Origin: Leptospira kanakyensis
Lineage (GTDB): Bacteria > Spirochaetota > Leptospiria > Leptospirales > Leptospiraceae
Reading direction: 5' to 3'
Assembly (NCBI RefSeq): GCF_004769235.1
Contig: NZ_RQFG01000005.1
Location: 310,001 to 374,000 of the forward strand
Length of the DNA: 64,000 bases
Below are positions 46,454 to 56,464 of the stretch, piece after piece (position 1 is the stretch's first letter; every line of letters begins with the position of its first letter). The position numbers and the translations under genes are program-made. The notes under the pieces were generated by a model. It saw only the letters and a list, made by a program, of their open reading frames with translations, had not been told where the DNA came from and made no database searches.

Positions 46454-47890
46454 ATGCCGGAAGACGACAAAATCCCTAACAAACGCACTAAAATTATCTG
46501 TACCATTGGTCCTGCATCTGCTAACCGTGAAACGATTCTAAAATTGATCTATTCAGGAATGGATTTGGCAAGGATGAATTTTTCCCATTCCACCCATGAC
46601 TACCACAAAGAAATTTTTGAGCTTTTGCGTGAATGTGAACAGGAATCTGGCAAATCCATCGGCATCCTTGCCGACTTACAAGGCCCGAAAATTAGAACAG
46701 GGAAATTGGGAACGGGATCCTTGGAACTGAAAACAGGAGACCAAATCGCCATCAACAACAAAGGTGATTTCCTCGGAACAAAAGAAGAAATCGGTTGTAC
46801 CTACCAGTACATTTTAAATGACATAGATGTCGGACATAAGATCCTAATTGACGACGGCAAACTCTCGTTTGTTGTAAAATCCAAAACAAAAGAAAAAGCA
46901 GTTTTGGAAACCGTCATTGGAGGGACTTTAAAAGACAACAAGGGTATCAACCTTCCGGGAACACCTATTTCAGCTCCTGCTCTTTCTGAAAAAGATATTG
47001 AAGATTTACAATTTGCTTTATCACTCGGAGTCGATTATATTGCTCTATCTTTTGTTAGACGAGCCAGTGATTTAGAGATGGCAAGACAATTTATGAAGGA
47101 CAGTTATGCAGGTCTTATCGCAAAAATTGAACGACCTGAGGCCATTCAGAATATAGAAGAAATCATTGATAATTGTGATGGGATTATGATTGCTCGTGGA
47201 GATTTGGGTGTCGAATTAGATACACAATATGTTCCTATCATCCAAAAAGAAATGATCACCAAGTTAAACCAACAAGGGAAACCTGTCATCACCGCCACAC
47301 AGATGTTAGAGACAATGATTGACAACCCTCGTCCGACAAGGGCCGAAGCCAGTGACGTTGCCAATGCGGTTATGGATGGAACAGATGCCGTTATGTTGTC
47401 AGGTGAAACTGCTTCTGGAAAGTATCCAATTGAAACTGTAAGAACCATGACAAGTATCATCCAAGCAGCAGAGGAATCGGAAATTTACTTATCACACTTA
47501 CGTAGTATGGATCGTTCTGAATTTGAAGTGGAACGAACAGCTCTTGGCAGTGCTGCCGAAGCAATTTCCAGATCCATCAACGCAAAAGCCATCATCAACT
47601 TTACGAGATCAGGATATTCCTCCCTTCTCTCTTCTGAGTTTCGTCCTATGAAACCAATATATTCTTTCACTCCATTTCTTGGAACGGCAAGAAAGATGCA
47701 ATTGTACTGGGGTGTAGAAGCTTATGTAATGCCAATGATGGATAAGTTTCCTGATATGATTGCTTTTATGAGTAAAACTTTAAAGTCAGAAGGAAAATTA
47801 AAATCTGGTGATACGGTTGTGATTCTATCGGGAGCACCGGGATCTGTCGCACAAACAGTAGACTTTATTCAAATCCACAAACTCAAGTAA
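46454..47890 (+). CDS. pyk: Pyruvate kinase
   Basis: A 478-residue glycolytic enzyme converting phosphoenolpyruvate and ADP to pyruvate and ATP. The N-terminus RTKIICTIGPASANRETILK, the active-site signature SYAGLIAKIERPEAIQNIEE with the catalytic lysine, MIARGDLGVELDTQYVPIIQ, VITATQMLETMIDNPRPTRA and MSGET-type segment VMLSGETASGKYPIE are intact. The allosteric C-terminal domain ends the protein. The ATG at 46454 matches the family's N-terminus; an in-frame start at 46337 would overlap the divergent deacetylase. Convergent with the flavoprotein gene by a few base pairs. Confidence 0.97.
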   Translation: MPEDDKIPNKRTKIICTIGPASANRETILKLIYSGMDLARMNFSHSTHDYHKEIFELLRECEQESGKSIGILADLQGPKIRTGKLGTGSLELKTGDQIAINNKGDFLGTKEEIGCTYQYILNDIDVGHKILIDDGKLSFVVKSKTKEKAVLETVIGGTLKDNKGINLPGTPISAPALSEKDIEDLQFALSLGVDYIALSFVRRASDLEMARQFMKDSYAGLIAKIERPEAIQNIEEIIDNCDGIMIARGDLGVELDTQYVPIIQKEMITKLNQQGKPVITATQMLETMIDNPRPTRAEASDVANAVMDGTDAVMLSGETASGKYPIETVRTMTSIIQAAEESEIYLSHLRSMDRSEFEVERTALGSAAEAISRSINAKAIINFTRSGYSSLLSSEFRPMKPIYSFTPFLGTARKMQLYWGVEAYVMPMMDKFPDMIAFMSKTLKSEGKLKSGDTVVILSGAPGSVAQTVDFIQIHKLK

Positions 47891-49142
47891 CAATTGTTTT
47901 TCGAATGCCCCGGGCTGCAATAAAAGCTGTGGTCCAGGCATTCTGAAAATTAAACCCACCTGTAATTCCGTCGACATCGATCACTTCTCCGGTAAAATAT
48001 AAACCAGGGCATTGTTTACTTTCCATAGTTTGGAATTGGATGTCTTTTCTGGAAACACCACCAGCTGTTACAAATTCTTCTTTAAAAACACCTTTGGCGA
48101 CCATCTGTAGTTTCATTTGGGTAAGGTTTAGACTTAAATCCCTGATTTCAGATTTTGAAATATCCGAATAACGTTTGTTTGCCTGAACGTTTGATTCTTT
48201 TAAAATCCAATCCCAAAACCGCGAAGGTAGTTTCCATTCGGGATCTGGGGACAATTTGTCCGCCGGAGTATTTTCTTTTTTAGATAAATAACTTTCTTCG
48301 ATGTTTTGTGTTTTTTCTCCGCCAATCCAGTTGACGGACAAATCTACTTTGTAATCCGCTTCAAATAAGGTTCGCGCTTCCCATGCCGACAAACGTAAAG
48401 CAGCAGGGCCACTCAGTCCCCAATGAGTGATGAGGATTGGGCCTTTTTGTGTTTTTCCTTTTGGTGATACTTTGATTTCCACATGCGGAACCACAAGTCC
48501 AGTCAGTTCCATAAGGTCTGTATTTTCTAAAGTTAAAGTAAAAAGGGAAGGAACAGGAGGGATGATTTTATGACCCAACTTTTCCAAAATACCCCAAACC
48601 TTACGATTGGATCCAGTAGCAAGAATTACGAAATCAAAGGATTCTTCCACTCCCCCTTCCCATAAAACGCGAAACCCATTTGTTTGGTTTAATTGAAAAT
48701 TTGAATAAATACCAACTAACCCTTGTTCAAAGTGAATTGGAATTTTTTTGGATTTTAATTCGTTTAAAAAACATTGGATGATGGTATCCGAATTATCTGT
48801 TGTTGGGAACATTCTCCCATCGGCTTCTGCCTTGAGTGCCACTCCCCTTTTTCGAAACCACTCAATTGTGTCTTTGGGGCCAAAACTTTCAAAGGCCCAA
48901 CGTAATTCTTTATTTCCTCTGGGATATCGTTCGGAAAGAAGTTCGGGATCAAAAAGATTATGGGTGACATTACACCGTCCCCCACCAGAAATCCGAAGTT
49001 TAGAAAGGGGTTCCTTTGACTTTTCAAAGATTTGAATCTCACATAACCCTTGTAATGTGTCATAAATTTGAAGTGCGGCAAAACAACCAGAAGCACCAGC
49101 GCCAATGATGGCAATTTTGGGTTTTTTCTCCAACCCTACCAC
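47883..49142 (-). CDS. BaiN/HI0933-type flavoprotein
   Basis: A 419-residue FAD-dependent oxidoreductase. The N-terminal Rossmann motif is [20 protein letters not shown], followed by the family signature [20 protein letters not shown], and the C-terminal block [20 protein letters not shown] with [18 protein letters not shown]. These match the BaiN/HI0933 family of flavoproteins, whose reaction is in general unassigned. Its start overlaps the glyoxalase gene end by 7 bp. Cytoplasmic, with no membrane segments. Confidence 0.9.
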   Translation of the reverse strand: MVGLEKKPKIAIIGAGASGCFAALQIYDTLQGLCEIQIFEKSKEPLSKLRISGGGRCNVTHNLFDPELLSERYPRGNKELRWAFESFGPKDTIEWFRKRGVALKAEADGRMFPTTDNSDTIIQCFLNELKSKKIPIHFEQGLVGIYSNFQLNQTNGFRVLWEGGVEESFDFVILATGSNRKVWGILEKLGHKIIPPVPSLFTLTLENTDLMELTGLVVPHVEIKVSPKGKTQKGPILITHWGLSGPAALRLSAWEARTLFEADYKVDLSVNWIGGEKTQNIEESYLSKKENTPADKLSPDPEWKLPSRFWDWILKESNVQANKRYSDISKSEIRDLSLNLTQMKLQMVAKGVFKEEFVTAGGVSRKDIQFQTMESKQCPGLYFTGEVIDVDGITGGFNFQNAWTTAFIAARGIRKTIVT

Positions 49143-49558
49143 TCACCCACACTTGGCATAGAAACCCAAGGTTCTAATAATGGTAAAGGTTTTCCTTTTT
49201 GCAAAAGTTCAATAGAAATTAAATCGGGAGAACGAAGGAAAGCCATACGACCGTCACGAGGAGGACGATTGATAGTAATTCCCATCTTTTGGATTCGCGC
49301 GCAGGTCTCATAAATATTATCAACCTCATAAGCCAAGTGACCAAAATTTCTTCCTGTCGTATAGGCTTCTGTTTGGTTCCAATTGTAAGTGAGTTCAATC
49401 TCAGGAGCATCCACTTCTCCAGTGGATAAAAATACCAATGTAAACTTACCTTCTGGATGTTCGTTCCTTCTGGTAATTTTGAGCCCAAGGATCTCCACAA
49501 AAAAATGGAGGGCCTTGTCTAAGTCTTTCACCCGGATCATCGTATGTAAATATTTCAT
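49136..49558 (-). CDS. gloA: Glyoxalase I (lactoylglutathione lyase)
   Basis: A 140-residue vicinal-oxygen-chelate metalloenzyme that isomerises the hemithioacetal of methylglyoxal. From the ATG at 49558 the N-terminus is [20 protein letters not shown], with the first metal histidine at residue 5. The other ligands are the Glu in [10 protein letters not shown], the His in [15 protein letters not shown], and the Glu in [11 protein letters not shown]. All four are present. Upstream codons to 49600 would add an unlikely hydrophobic stretch. It lies between the desaturase and the flavoprotein in one tight cluster. Confidence 0.93.
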   Translation of the reverse strand: MKYLHTMIRVKDLDKALHFFVEILGLKITRRNEHPEGKFTLVFLSTGEVDAPEIELTYNWNQTEAYTTGRNFGHLAYEVDNIYETCARIQKMGITINRPPRDGRMAFLRSPDLISIELLQKGKPLPLLEPWVSMPSVGEW

Positions 49559-49566
49559 ATTTTCTA

Positions 49567-50751
49567 CTATAAGAAAAAATAGACCAAAAGCACAAACCAA
49601 GAAATATATTTAGGGATCTCAAAACGAAGCCAATTCCGTTCTCCTTCCAGAAGTCTACCCAAAGAAACAAAGGATAAAACAAGAAGAAACAATACAGAAA
49701 TAACTTCTCCAAGAGAAAACAGGTGCATCCGTTTCAAAAAATACAAAGTAAATCCCGTTGGGATGAGAAAAGAAACAAGTAGGAAAATTCGATAGGTGAG
49801 ACTTCCCGCCTTACTTCTATATTGTGGTGCCATTGATTTAATCTCAATGTCCCATCTATGATGGTTCAACCAAACTTTTGGATCTCGCACTCCCCTGTCC
49901 ATTATGGGTTGGAGGTCATCAGGCCTCACGGAAGGGTAAGAAAAAAAGGAACGAATCCCCTGCCATTTGTATTTTGTTTTCCAAAGATCAGAAAACAAAT
50001 CACGAAACACATGGATTTCAGCAGTCACAGGATCATAGGTATTCAATTGAGAAACAAGTCCATATCTTGGCTCTTTTTTTTCTTCACAAAAGGTTCCAAA
50101 GATACGATCCCAAAAAATAAACACTCCTCCATAATTTTTGTCTATGTATTCAGGATTCATCGCATGATGGACTCTGTGGTGAGAAGGAGTGACAAAGATA
50201 GATTCATACAAAGGTGAAAGTTTTCCAATGGCACGGGTATGAACCCAAAATTGGTAGGTTCTGTTGAGTGCATCAATGATCAAATAAGATTCCACAGGGA
50301 ATCCAAGGAGTGCCAACGGTAAATAAAACAGACCAATGCCAATGTTACGAACAAAGGATTGGCGAAGAGCTACCGATAGATTGAACTCTTCACTCGAATG
50401 GTGTACGACATGAGAGGCCCACAAAACTTTGATTTCGTGACTATAACGATGAGCCCAATAGAAAAGAAAATCGAGTAAAACAAATAAAACAATCCAATGT
50501 AAGGCCGACGAAGGTGATAAAAATATTTTGGTTAGAAAGGAAACACCCCAAGAAAGTTTGTATAATTCGCTATAAACAAAAACCAAACCAAGTAAAATCA
50601 GACCATCAAAGATTCGACTGAGGACACCTAAACTAAGATCGGCGAGAGAATCCTCGTAAAAATAATAATCCTTTTTTTTAAAACGATTATAAAGAATCTC
50701 GAGTAACATTAGAAGAATGTAAAAAGGTGCGATGGATTCGATCAGTCTCAT
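49567..50751 (-). CDS. Fatty acid hydroxylase/sterol desaturase-family membrane protein
   Basis: A 394-residue membrane di-iron enzyme. Histidine clusters that bind the iron pair are visible: [20 protein letters not shown] with HHSSEEFN, then [20 protein letters not shown]. About six hydrophobic helices are predicted, and residues about 290-394 add two to three more helices beyond the usual domain. It may hydroxylate or desaturate a lipid; the substrate is unknown. It shares a cluster with gloA 8 bp downstream. Confidence 0.85.
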   Translation of the reverse strand: MRLIESIAPFYILLMLLEILYNRFKKKDYYFYEDSLADLSLGVLSRIFDGLILLGLVFVYSELYKLSWGVSFLTKIFLSPSSALHWIVLFVLLDFLFYWAHRYSHEIKVLWASHVVHHSSEEFNLSVALRQSFVRNIGIGLFYLPLALLGFPVESYLIIDALNRTYQFWVHTRAIGKLSPLYESIFVTPSHHRVHHAMNPEYIDKNYGGVFIFWDRIFGTFCEEKKEPRYGLVSQLNTYDPVTAEIHVFRDLFSDLWKTKYKWQGIRSFFSYPSVRPDDLQPIMDRGVRDPKVWLNHHRWDIEIKSMAPQYRSKAGSLTYRIFLLVSFLIPTGFTLYFLKRMHLFSLGEVISVLFLLVLSFVSLGRLLEGERNWLRFEIPKYISWFVLLVYFFL

Positions 50752-50817
50752 AGTTCATCCTTTAAGTTCTAATGATTCATTCTGATTTCAGTCGAAAAGC
50801 AACCTCGTTTCTAAAAA

Positions 50818-51429
50818 CTATTTCAGTTTTTGACTCAAATCCAAATTCAATTCATTGAATGTATTGGTGAGTCCCGAATTCCATCCAAGAACCAATTCCT
50901 CTGGTTCTTTTTTTTCGATGGCTTGGATTTGTTTGTATGTTTTGCGAAAAACAGGTGTGGAAATGGAATCCTTATCTTCATAAACAACCATTTCAAATTC
51001 AATTACCGCTTTTGGTTCTTTGGTTCGAAAATCACCATACATTTGAGTGAGATTGAGTTCGATAAAATGAGTGACCGCAACTCTGGTATTGATGTTTGCA
51101 TCCCATTCAAAGTTACCCGATTTCAATAAAGAACGGACAAACTCATCTTTAAAGTTATGCGCGGGAGGGATAAAAAATCCGTTATAATAATCGGATTCGT
51201 ATACTGCGTTATCTTTGCGATACACAAATTCTTTTCCTTCAAACCTTTGCGAAATAAAAACTTTTCGGACAACAAAAGTTCTAGGTTTTGGAGTAGAAAA
51301 CAATTGTTTGGTGTCGCCAGTTTCAATTAAGTAAAATTTCTTTTCAGGAAATGTTTTACTAACACCAAAACATTGGCTAAGAAAAAAAACAAGGCCAGTT
51401 AAAAGTATGAAACGAATTGGTGTTTTCAT
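50818..51429 (-). CDS. ABC transporter auxiliary lipoprotein (PqiC/MlaD-associated type)
   Basis: A 203-residue lipoprotein: signal and lipobox VFFLSQC (Cys at about 20), then a beta-rich domain with KFYLIETGDTKQL and FVVRKVFISQRFEGKEFVYR, ending with a C-terminal helix. The pattern is that of the ABC-type transport auxiliary lipoprotein component (PqiC-like), which in other bacteria docks Mce proteins at the outer membrane. It is 5 bp downstream of the Mce gene and is the last gene of the operon. Confidence 0.75.
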   Translation of the reverse strand: MKTPIRFILLTGLVFFLSQCFGVSKTFPEKKFYLIETGDTKQLFSTPKPRTFVVRKVFISQRFEGKEFVYRKDNAVYESDYYNGFFIPPAHNFKDEFVRSLLKSGNFEWDANINTRVAVTHFIELNLTQMYGDFRTKEPKAVIEFEMVVYEDKDSISTPVFRKTYKQIQAIEKKEPEELVLGWNSGLTNTFNELNLDLSQKLK

Positions 51430-51434
51430 GATTG

Positions 51435-52382
51435 TTATTTCCAGAGTTTAGACTTGTTTGGGGCTTCTCCAAAGAGAAACTGAGACGGATATTTTTTAGC
51501 ATTCGCCGTGACTTCTTTTAAATCTTCAGAAGCAATTCGTAAATTTTCAATGGAAGTGGAGATGTCTCCTTGGTTCGAAGCAAGAAGAGTATCGAGTCTT
51601 TTTAATGTTGTTTGTAACTGAGTGACAGAGGCATCTAATTTTTTAGGTAAACCTTGTGTTTCGGGGCTTGCGATGAGAGCCTTGACCTCAGCATTTGTTT
51701 TCCTTAAATCTACAAGTAATCCTGTCGATTCCCGTGCTAGGTCTCCCAGTTTTGCTTCTTGGATGGTTTGGTTTAGGTTACGAATGAGTTCCCCCACTCC
51801 CAAAAGGATTTTATCCACATCCGCTTTTTCTACTTTATCAAAAAACTTATCTACAGTTGCTGTGAACCTAGAGATGGTACTTGGTGCCGAAGGAATATAA
51901 ATTGCTTTTGGTTCCCATTCAATAGACAGAGGTGGATTTTTTTCTGGGTTCAAATAATCCACTTCTAAATAAGCAGTTCCAGTTAATCCTTGTGAGGCGA
52001 GACGAACACGAAGCCCACTTTGAATCATCCTTTGCACAGTTTTCTTTAAATCATTCCCATAAACACCTTTTACAAAGTCAGGGACGGACATTTTGATGAG
52101 AACGTATCTTCCATACCGAAGTTCTGTGTCTTCGGTAAGTTTTTCCGAATATTCATTTTGAACAAAAGTGATTTCTTGGACTGTTCCTACTTTGACCCCA
52201 CGGTGTTTGACGGGAGATCCAATGTCTAAACCTTGCACTGATTCATCAAAGTAAGTTTCTAAACTAACCGATCTTTGGAAAATATTTCCAGCGGTGAACA
52301 CAATCAAAAACAAAATGAGTGTGAAAAAACTCACCAAAACAAAAATCCCAACTTTAAAATAAATTTTATTGGATTGGTTCAT
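51435..52382 (-). CDS. Mce-domain lipid-transport protein (MlaD-like)
   Basis: A 315-residue periplasmic protein anchored by an N-terminal helix (KVGIFVLVSFFTLILFLIVF). Residues about 38-125 are an Mce domain: YFDESVQGLDIGSPVKHRGV, VGTVQEITFV, and the LASQGLTGTAYLEVDYL block. A long helical C-terminal part (about 180-300) could form a tunnel or needle as in PqiB/LetB-like or MlaD-type hexamers. Its ATG overlaps the ATPase stop by 4 bp. Part of an Mla-like phospholipid transport system. Confidence 0.9.
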   Translation of the reverse strand: MNQSNKIYFKVGIFVLVSFFTLILFLIVFTAGNIFQRSVSLETYFDESVQGLDIGSPVKHRGVKVGTVQEITFVQNEYSEKLTEDTELRYGRYVLIKMSVPDFVKGVYGNDLKKTVQRMIQSGLRVRLASQGLTGTAYLEVDYLNPEKNPPLSIEWEPKAIYIPSAPSTISRFTATVDKFFDKVEKADVDKILLGVGELIRNLNQTIQEAKLGDLARESTGLLVDLRKTNAEVKALIASPETQGLPKKLDASVTQLQTTLKRLDTLLASNQGDISTSIENLRIASEDLKEVTANAKKYPSQFLFGEAPNKSKLWK

Positions 52383-53146
52383 AACGGGGAATTCTCCTGT
52401 GGAATACGATTAAAGAATTGTTTTACAAATGGATTTTTAGATTTTTCTTTCAGGTCTTTGGGTTTCCCTTCAGCAATGATTCCTTTTGTGGCTTTATCCA
52501 AAACAATGACACGATCTGCCATTGTAAAAACAGAAGGTAATTCATGTGTGACTATCACAAAAGTAACACCCAAAGTCCTCGACAAACGAATGATTAGGTG
52601 GTCTAGCTCAACACTTGTTATGGGATCGAGTCCTGCGCTTGGTTCATCCAAAAACAAAATTTCTGGATCCATCGCCATCGCACGTGCAATCGCAGCACGT
52701 TTTTTCATCCCACCAGAAAGTTCAGCAGGAAAAAGATGAGCAAAAGGAAATAAACCCACCATTTTTAATTTGGTTAAGGCAATTTCGTTCATAATGGCCA
52801 AAGGAAGATCCGTGAACTCTTCTAAAGGCAAGCGAACATTTTCCAATAAGGACATGGAACCAAACAAAGCACTTTGTTGGTACATCACGCCGATGCGGTT
52901 CCAAATTTGAATTCTTTTTTTTCCTTCTGCAATTACGATATCATCTTCATCGATCCATATACGGCCGCTAAATGGAGAGGTTAACCCAATCATATTTTTA
53001 AGAACTGTAGACTTTCCACATCCAGAACCACCAAGGATTCCAAATATTTCACCACGGTTGACTTCAAAGGAAATGTTTTCCATAACCACTGTTTGGCCAT
53101 ATCCCGTTGTTAGATGTTCTACTCGAATGATTGGTTTATCTTTCAT
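52379..53146 (-). CDS. ABC transporter ATPase (MlaF-like)
   Basis: A 255-residue ABC ATPase energising lipid transport. Walker A is GILGGSGCGKSTVLKNMIGL, the signature motif is ELSGGMKKRAAIARAMAMDP, Walker B is ILFLDEPSAGLDPITS, and the switch histidine is in VIVTHELPSVFTMADR. The ATG at 53146 overlaps the permease stop by 4 bp; upstream in-frame codons to 53281 are within the permease gene. It belongs to the MlaF/Mkl subgroup by context and signature. Confidence 0.93.
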   Translation of the reverse strand: MKDKPIIRVEHLTTGYGQTVVMENISFEVNRGEIFGILGGSGCGKSTVLKNMIGLTSPFSGRIWIDEDDIVIAEGKKRIQIWNRIGVMYQQSALFGSMSLLENVRLPLEEFTDLPLAIMNEIALTKLKMVGLFPFAHLFPAELSGGMKKRAAIARAMAMDPEILFLDEPSAGLDPITSVELDHLIIRLSRTLGVTFVIVTHELPSVFTMADRVIVLDKATKGIIAEGKPKDLKEKSKNPFVKQFFNRIPQENSPL

Positions 53147-54267
53147 ATTTTTAGGTAAAAATATAAGACGGAAAAAATTCCATCCAGTATGGATACAAGA
53201 ATGATAGAACCAACCACAGCCGATGTGGTTGATTCCCCAACAGCACCGGCTCCCGATGCTGTTTTTAAACCTCGGTAACAACCGATAGAAGCAATGATCA
53301 TTCCAAAAAAATAGGATTTTAATAGTCCACCTAAGATATCGGAAAGTCCCACTGCGAGATTCACTTGGTTGATGAAAGTGACAAGAGGAAATCCAAAACT
53401 GATTAATACAACTGCCCCACCAATCAGTCCAAAAAAATTAAAAACAATCGTAAGCAGTGGAGTCATAATGAGAGAGGCCACCAAACGAGGGATAATGAGA
53501 AATTGGACGGGAGGAAGTCCCATCGTTGTGAGTGCATCAATCTCTTCCGAAACTTTCATGGTTCCAAGCTCCGCCGCAAAGGCCGATCCCGATCTTCCTG
53601 ATAAAATAAAAGCAGTCATAAGAGGCCCTAGTTCTCGGAATAAAGAAAGACCAACAAGGTTTGCGACAAAAATCTCTGCACCAAACCTTCGCATAGGAAT
53701 GGCAGATTGGAAAGACATGATGAGTCCAAGTAAAAATCCAATCATCGCGATGATGGGAAATGCATTGACCCCCATCGATTCAGCCACACGGAATGTATCC
53801 TTCCACCGAATTTTGGAAGGATGTAAAAAGGAACGCCAAAAGGAAACAGTAAGTTCCCCTGTAAAGGTAATCAGGTATTTGAACTCTAACAGTGAGTCGA
53901 TGGTAAGTTTTCCGATTTTTTCAGATCTTCGAAGTGAGTTCGCAAGAGTGTCTTTATTCCTTTTGCTATCATCTTCAGATATGTCCAACCGATATTTGAA
54001 CTTTTCATCTAATCCAAGTAATACGAACTGTATCCTTTTTTTTTCACATTCCAAACGAACTAATTTCAAAAAAGAAATTCCAGAAGAATCAGATTCCTCT
54101 AGTCCATTGGCAAGAATCGTTACTTTACGTGGTGGGCTTTTTTTAAAAATTTCAGAAAAGGTTGTCCAATCTTTACCAGTTTCGCTGGCAGTAAGAGTTG
54201 CGGGGAGGTGGATTTCTAAGGTGCTACCTTCCCACAAAAAGGAGGATTGTCGATGAATGGTATCCAC
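53143..54267 (-). CDS. MlaE-family permease with N-terminal STAS-like domain
   Basis: A 374-residue protein. Residues about 1-110 look like a STAS domain fused in front (TLEIHLPATLTASETGKDWT, VTILANGLEESDSSGISFLK), while the rest is an MlaE-type permease with five or six helices: SFWRSFLHPSKIRWKDTFRV, GSAFAAELGTMKVSEEIDAL, GLPPVQFLIIPRLVASLIMT. In E. coli the STAS component is a separate protein, MlaB; here it is fused. First gene of the operon that continues with the ATPase, Mce and lipoprotein genes. Confidence 0.93.
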   Translation of the reverse strand: MDTIHRQSSFLWEGSTLEIHLPATLTASETGKDWTTFSEIFKKSPPRKVTILANGLEESDSSGISFLKLVRLECEKKRIQFVLLGLDEKFKYRLDISEDDSKRNKDTLANSLRRSEKIGKLTIDSLLEFKYLITFTGELTVSFWRSFLHPSKIRWKDTFRVAESMGVNAFPIIAMIGFLLGLIMSFQSAIPMRRFGAEIFVANLVGLSLFRELGPLMTAFILSGRSGSAFAAELGTMKVSEEIDALTTMGLPPVQFLIIPRLVASLIMTPLLTIVFNFFGLIGGAVVLISFGFPLVTFINQVNLAVGLSDILGGLLKSYFFGMIIASIGCYRGLKTASGAGAVGESTTSAVVGSIILVSILDGIFSVLYFYLKI

Positions 54268-54354
54268 GTTTCAAACGTAATTCTAATTCAGAACGAACCC
54301 GAGGCAAGTGATTTTATTTTACAATCCAATCGATTGATTAAAAGATGAACATCA

Positions 54355-55443
54355 ATGTGGAATTTAACCAGCCAGCTGATTGCCTTTTCTGCAGGCCTAT
54401 CCCTCCTCTTCGCATGGGGAGAATTCCTGAGAAAAAATTCTTCAGGACAAACCCAAGTCCAAGGATTATTATTTCTCTTTGCTGCCATGTTCCAGGCCCA
54501 TACCTTCTTTACATGCACCAGCCTTTACCAATCTTTCCCACATTTTTATCTGGTGCATTTACCTTTCACTGCTTGTATTGGAGCCCTCCTCAAACGATAT
54601 TTTTCTGAACTCTGGGATGAAAGTCCGGGTAAAAACAAGTTTTCCTTTTGGGAGTTGGTTCCCGCAGGTATTGTCACGATCCTGATGCTGCCTTTTTATT
54701 TTTCGTCCGCCGAAAATAAAATCGCCATCCATTCGAAATATTTGGCAGAAGGAGTTCCCCTCCTATTTCAATTGACCATTCTGATTGCAGTTTCACCCAT
54801 ATTTTATGCGGCTTTTTATGTTTTCACAAATATGATGAAATTCATTCGTTTCGAAAGTTTCAAAAAATCAGCTCACCTTCGTTTGGTGGGAATTGTCGTA
54901 GGCATTGGAACCTTTGCTAGTTTAGTGGGTATTTATACTTTATTTTTCCACCAAAGACATGGATTGGAAATTGTATCAACTCTCATCGCCTTACTCCTCA
55001 TTGGTGTTTATTTACTTAGGCAAAAAAGTCCTGAACTTTGGGGAGAAGTGCAAAGGATTGTGATTGAGGAAAAAAAATACCAAACGTCTCAACTAGGTGG
55101 ATTCGACCTAGAAACTCTACAAAATAGGCTCAAACACTTAATGGAGGAGGAAAAAATTTACCGCAATGAAAACATCAACTTAGAGAAGTTAGCCAAAGAG
55201 ATGGATCTTTCCGAACACCAACTCTCTGAGTATTTGAATCTTCACCAAAAGAAAAATTTCTTTCAGTTTGTGAACCATTACCGCATCCGAGAAACAAAAG
55301 AGCTTTTTTCACTACATCCAGATAGGAATATCCTCACCATTGCCTACGATGTTGGTTTTCCTTCCAAATCCACATTTTATGACGCCTTCAAACGTGAGGT
55401 AGGTACAAGTCCTAGCGAGTTCCGAAAATCGTTAAAAGATTAA
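54355..55443 (+). CDS. AraC-family regulator with membrane-sensor N-terminus
   Basis: A 362-residue protein with about seven hydrophobic helices in residues 5-240 and an AraC-type DNA-binding domain at the C-terminus (about 265-362). The latter shows two helix-turn-helix units: NINLEKLAKEMDLSEHQLSE and the signature NILTIAYDVGFPSKSTFYDA, ending with KREVGTSPSEFRKSLKD. The membrane part probably senses an envelope or lipid signal. It is divergent from the Mla-like operon, separated by 87 bp, so control of that operon or of the downstream desaturase is plausible. Confidence 0.9.
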   Translation: MWNLTSQLIAFSAGLSLLFAWGEFLRKNSSGQTQVQGLLFLFAAMFQAHTFFTCTSLYQSFPHFYLVHLPFTACIGALLKRYFSELWDESPGKNKFSFWELVPAGIVTILMLPFYFSSAENKIAIHSKYLAEGVPLLFQLTILIAVSPIFYAAFYVFTNMMKFIRFESFKKSAHLRLVGIVVGIGTFASLVGIYTLFFHQRHGLEIVSTLIALLLIGVYLLRQKSPELWGEVQRIVIEEKKYQTSQLGGFDLETLQNRLKHLMEEEKIYRNENINLEKLAKEMDLSEHQLSEYLNLHQKKNFFQFVNHYRIRETKELFSLHPDRNILTIAYDVGFPSKSTFYDAFKREVGTSPSEFRKSLKD

Positions 55444-55557
55444 TCCGGATGGGTCTACTCGGAATCTTTTTTTATTCCGGCTTTACCGATCCGGTCGATT
55501 TACTTTTCTGTTTTTGTTAAAATGGATTCAATCTCAGAGCAAATTTAGGAGAGATTT

Positions 55558-56412
55558 ATGTTCGGTGGACCAGTTCAGTGTGAATTAGTTTTAGATTGTG
55601 TTACCAAAATAGGTTTTGCACAAGGAGTTTTGAATTTCCTGCGTTATTACCCCATTGCAGGTTTGGCATTTCTTTTATTCTATGTTTGGCGAAAGGATTT
55701 TTTTGAAACCTATCGCATTCAGAAAGTATATCCTAAAGCAGAAAAAATTTGGAAGGAATTTCGCCAATCTGCTGTGACTCTGATTGTTTTTACTTTAGTT
55801 GCTGTGACTAACATCACTTTGATGAAAGCAAAAATTGTTCCGAGTGCTGTATACTTCGGACCTGTTTCAGGATGGTCGGGAGTTGGATATATATTCTTAA
55901 GTTTTGCTCTCATCACCGTTTGGCACGAGACCTGGTTCTATTGGATGCACAGGTTTGCTCACTTAAAAAAAGTTTATCCTCATGTGCACTCAGAACACCA
56001 CCAATCTGTGAACCCGTCCCCACTGGCTGCCTACAGATTCCAAGCTACAGAAGCATTTTTAGAAGCTGTCTACATTGTTCCTTTTGTTATGTTTGTTCCG
56101 ATCCATTTCTATGTTTTGATCTTCCATACTTTTTATGCAATGGTTCTGAATATTTGGTGGCACTTAGGATATGAATTTTTCCCTAAAGGTTGGGCTTCCC
56201 ACTCCATTACCAAGTGGATCAACACCTCCACGCACCACAACATGCACCATCAAAAATTCCAAGGGAACTACTCTCTTTATTTTAATGTTTGGGATCGTTT
56301 GATGGGAACTAACTTTCCAAATTACGAAACATATTTCGACCAAGTTACCGAAGAAAGAGATAGGAAACTGGAATCAAAAAGAAAAACAGAAACAGAACTT
56401 CTAGTTTCTTAA
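55558..56412 (+). CDS. Sterol desaturase/fatty acid hydroxylase-family protein
   Basis: A 284-residue membrane di-iron enzyme, with the histidine boxes ITVWHETWFYWMHRFAH, VHSEHHQSVNPSPLAAYRF and INTSTHHNMHHQKFQGNYS. About four to five hydrophobic segments are predicted. A good AGGAGAG ribosome binding site precedes the ATG. The substrate is unknown; hydroxylation or desaturation of a membrane lipid is likely. It is smaller and only distantly similar to the family member at 49567. It lies between the AraC regulator and the SDR gene. Confidence 0.88.
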   Translation: MFGGPVQCELVLDCVTKIGFAQGVLNFLRYYPIAGLAFLLFYVWRKDFFETYRIQKVYPKAEKIWKEFRQSAVTLIVFTLVAVTNITLMKAKIVPSAVYFGPVSGWSGVGYIFLSFALITVWHETWFYWMHRFAHLKKVYPHVHSEHHQSVNPSPLAAYRFQATEAFLEAVYIVPFVMFVPIHFYVLIFHTFYAMVLNIWWHLGYEFFPKGWASHSITKWINTSTHHNMHHQKFQGNYSLYFNVWDRLMGTNFPNYETYFDQVTEERDRKLESKRKTETELLVS

Positions 56413-56425
56413 AACCAGTTGACCA

Positions 56426-56461
56426 ATTCCCCTCGTATGACCTAACAGATACAAGGGGAAT
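56426..56461 (+). promoter_or_regulatory. Hairpin masking the SDR ribosome binding site
   Basis: ATTCCCCTCGTAT (56426-56438) and ATACAAGGGGAAT (56449-56461) pair over 13 positions with one mismatch. The 3' arm contains the AAGGGG Shine-Dalgarno sequence of the SDR gene, whose ATG is at 56465. Translation would require melting or a competing factor. It may also terminate transcription from the desaturase gene. Confidence 0.55.
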
Positions 56462-56464
56462 GTT

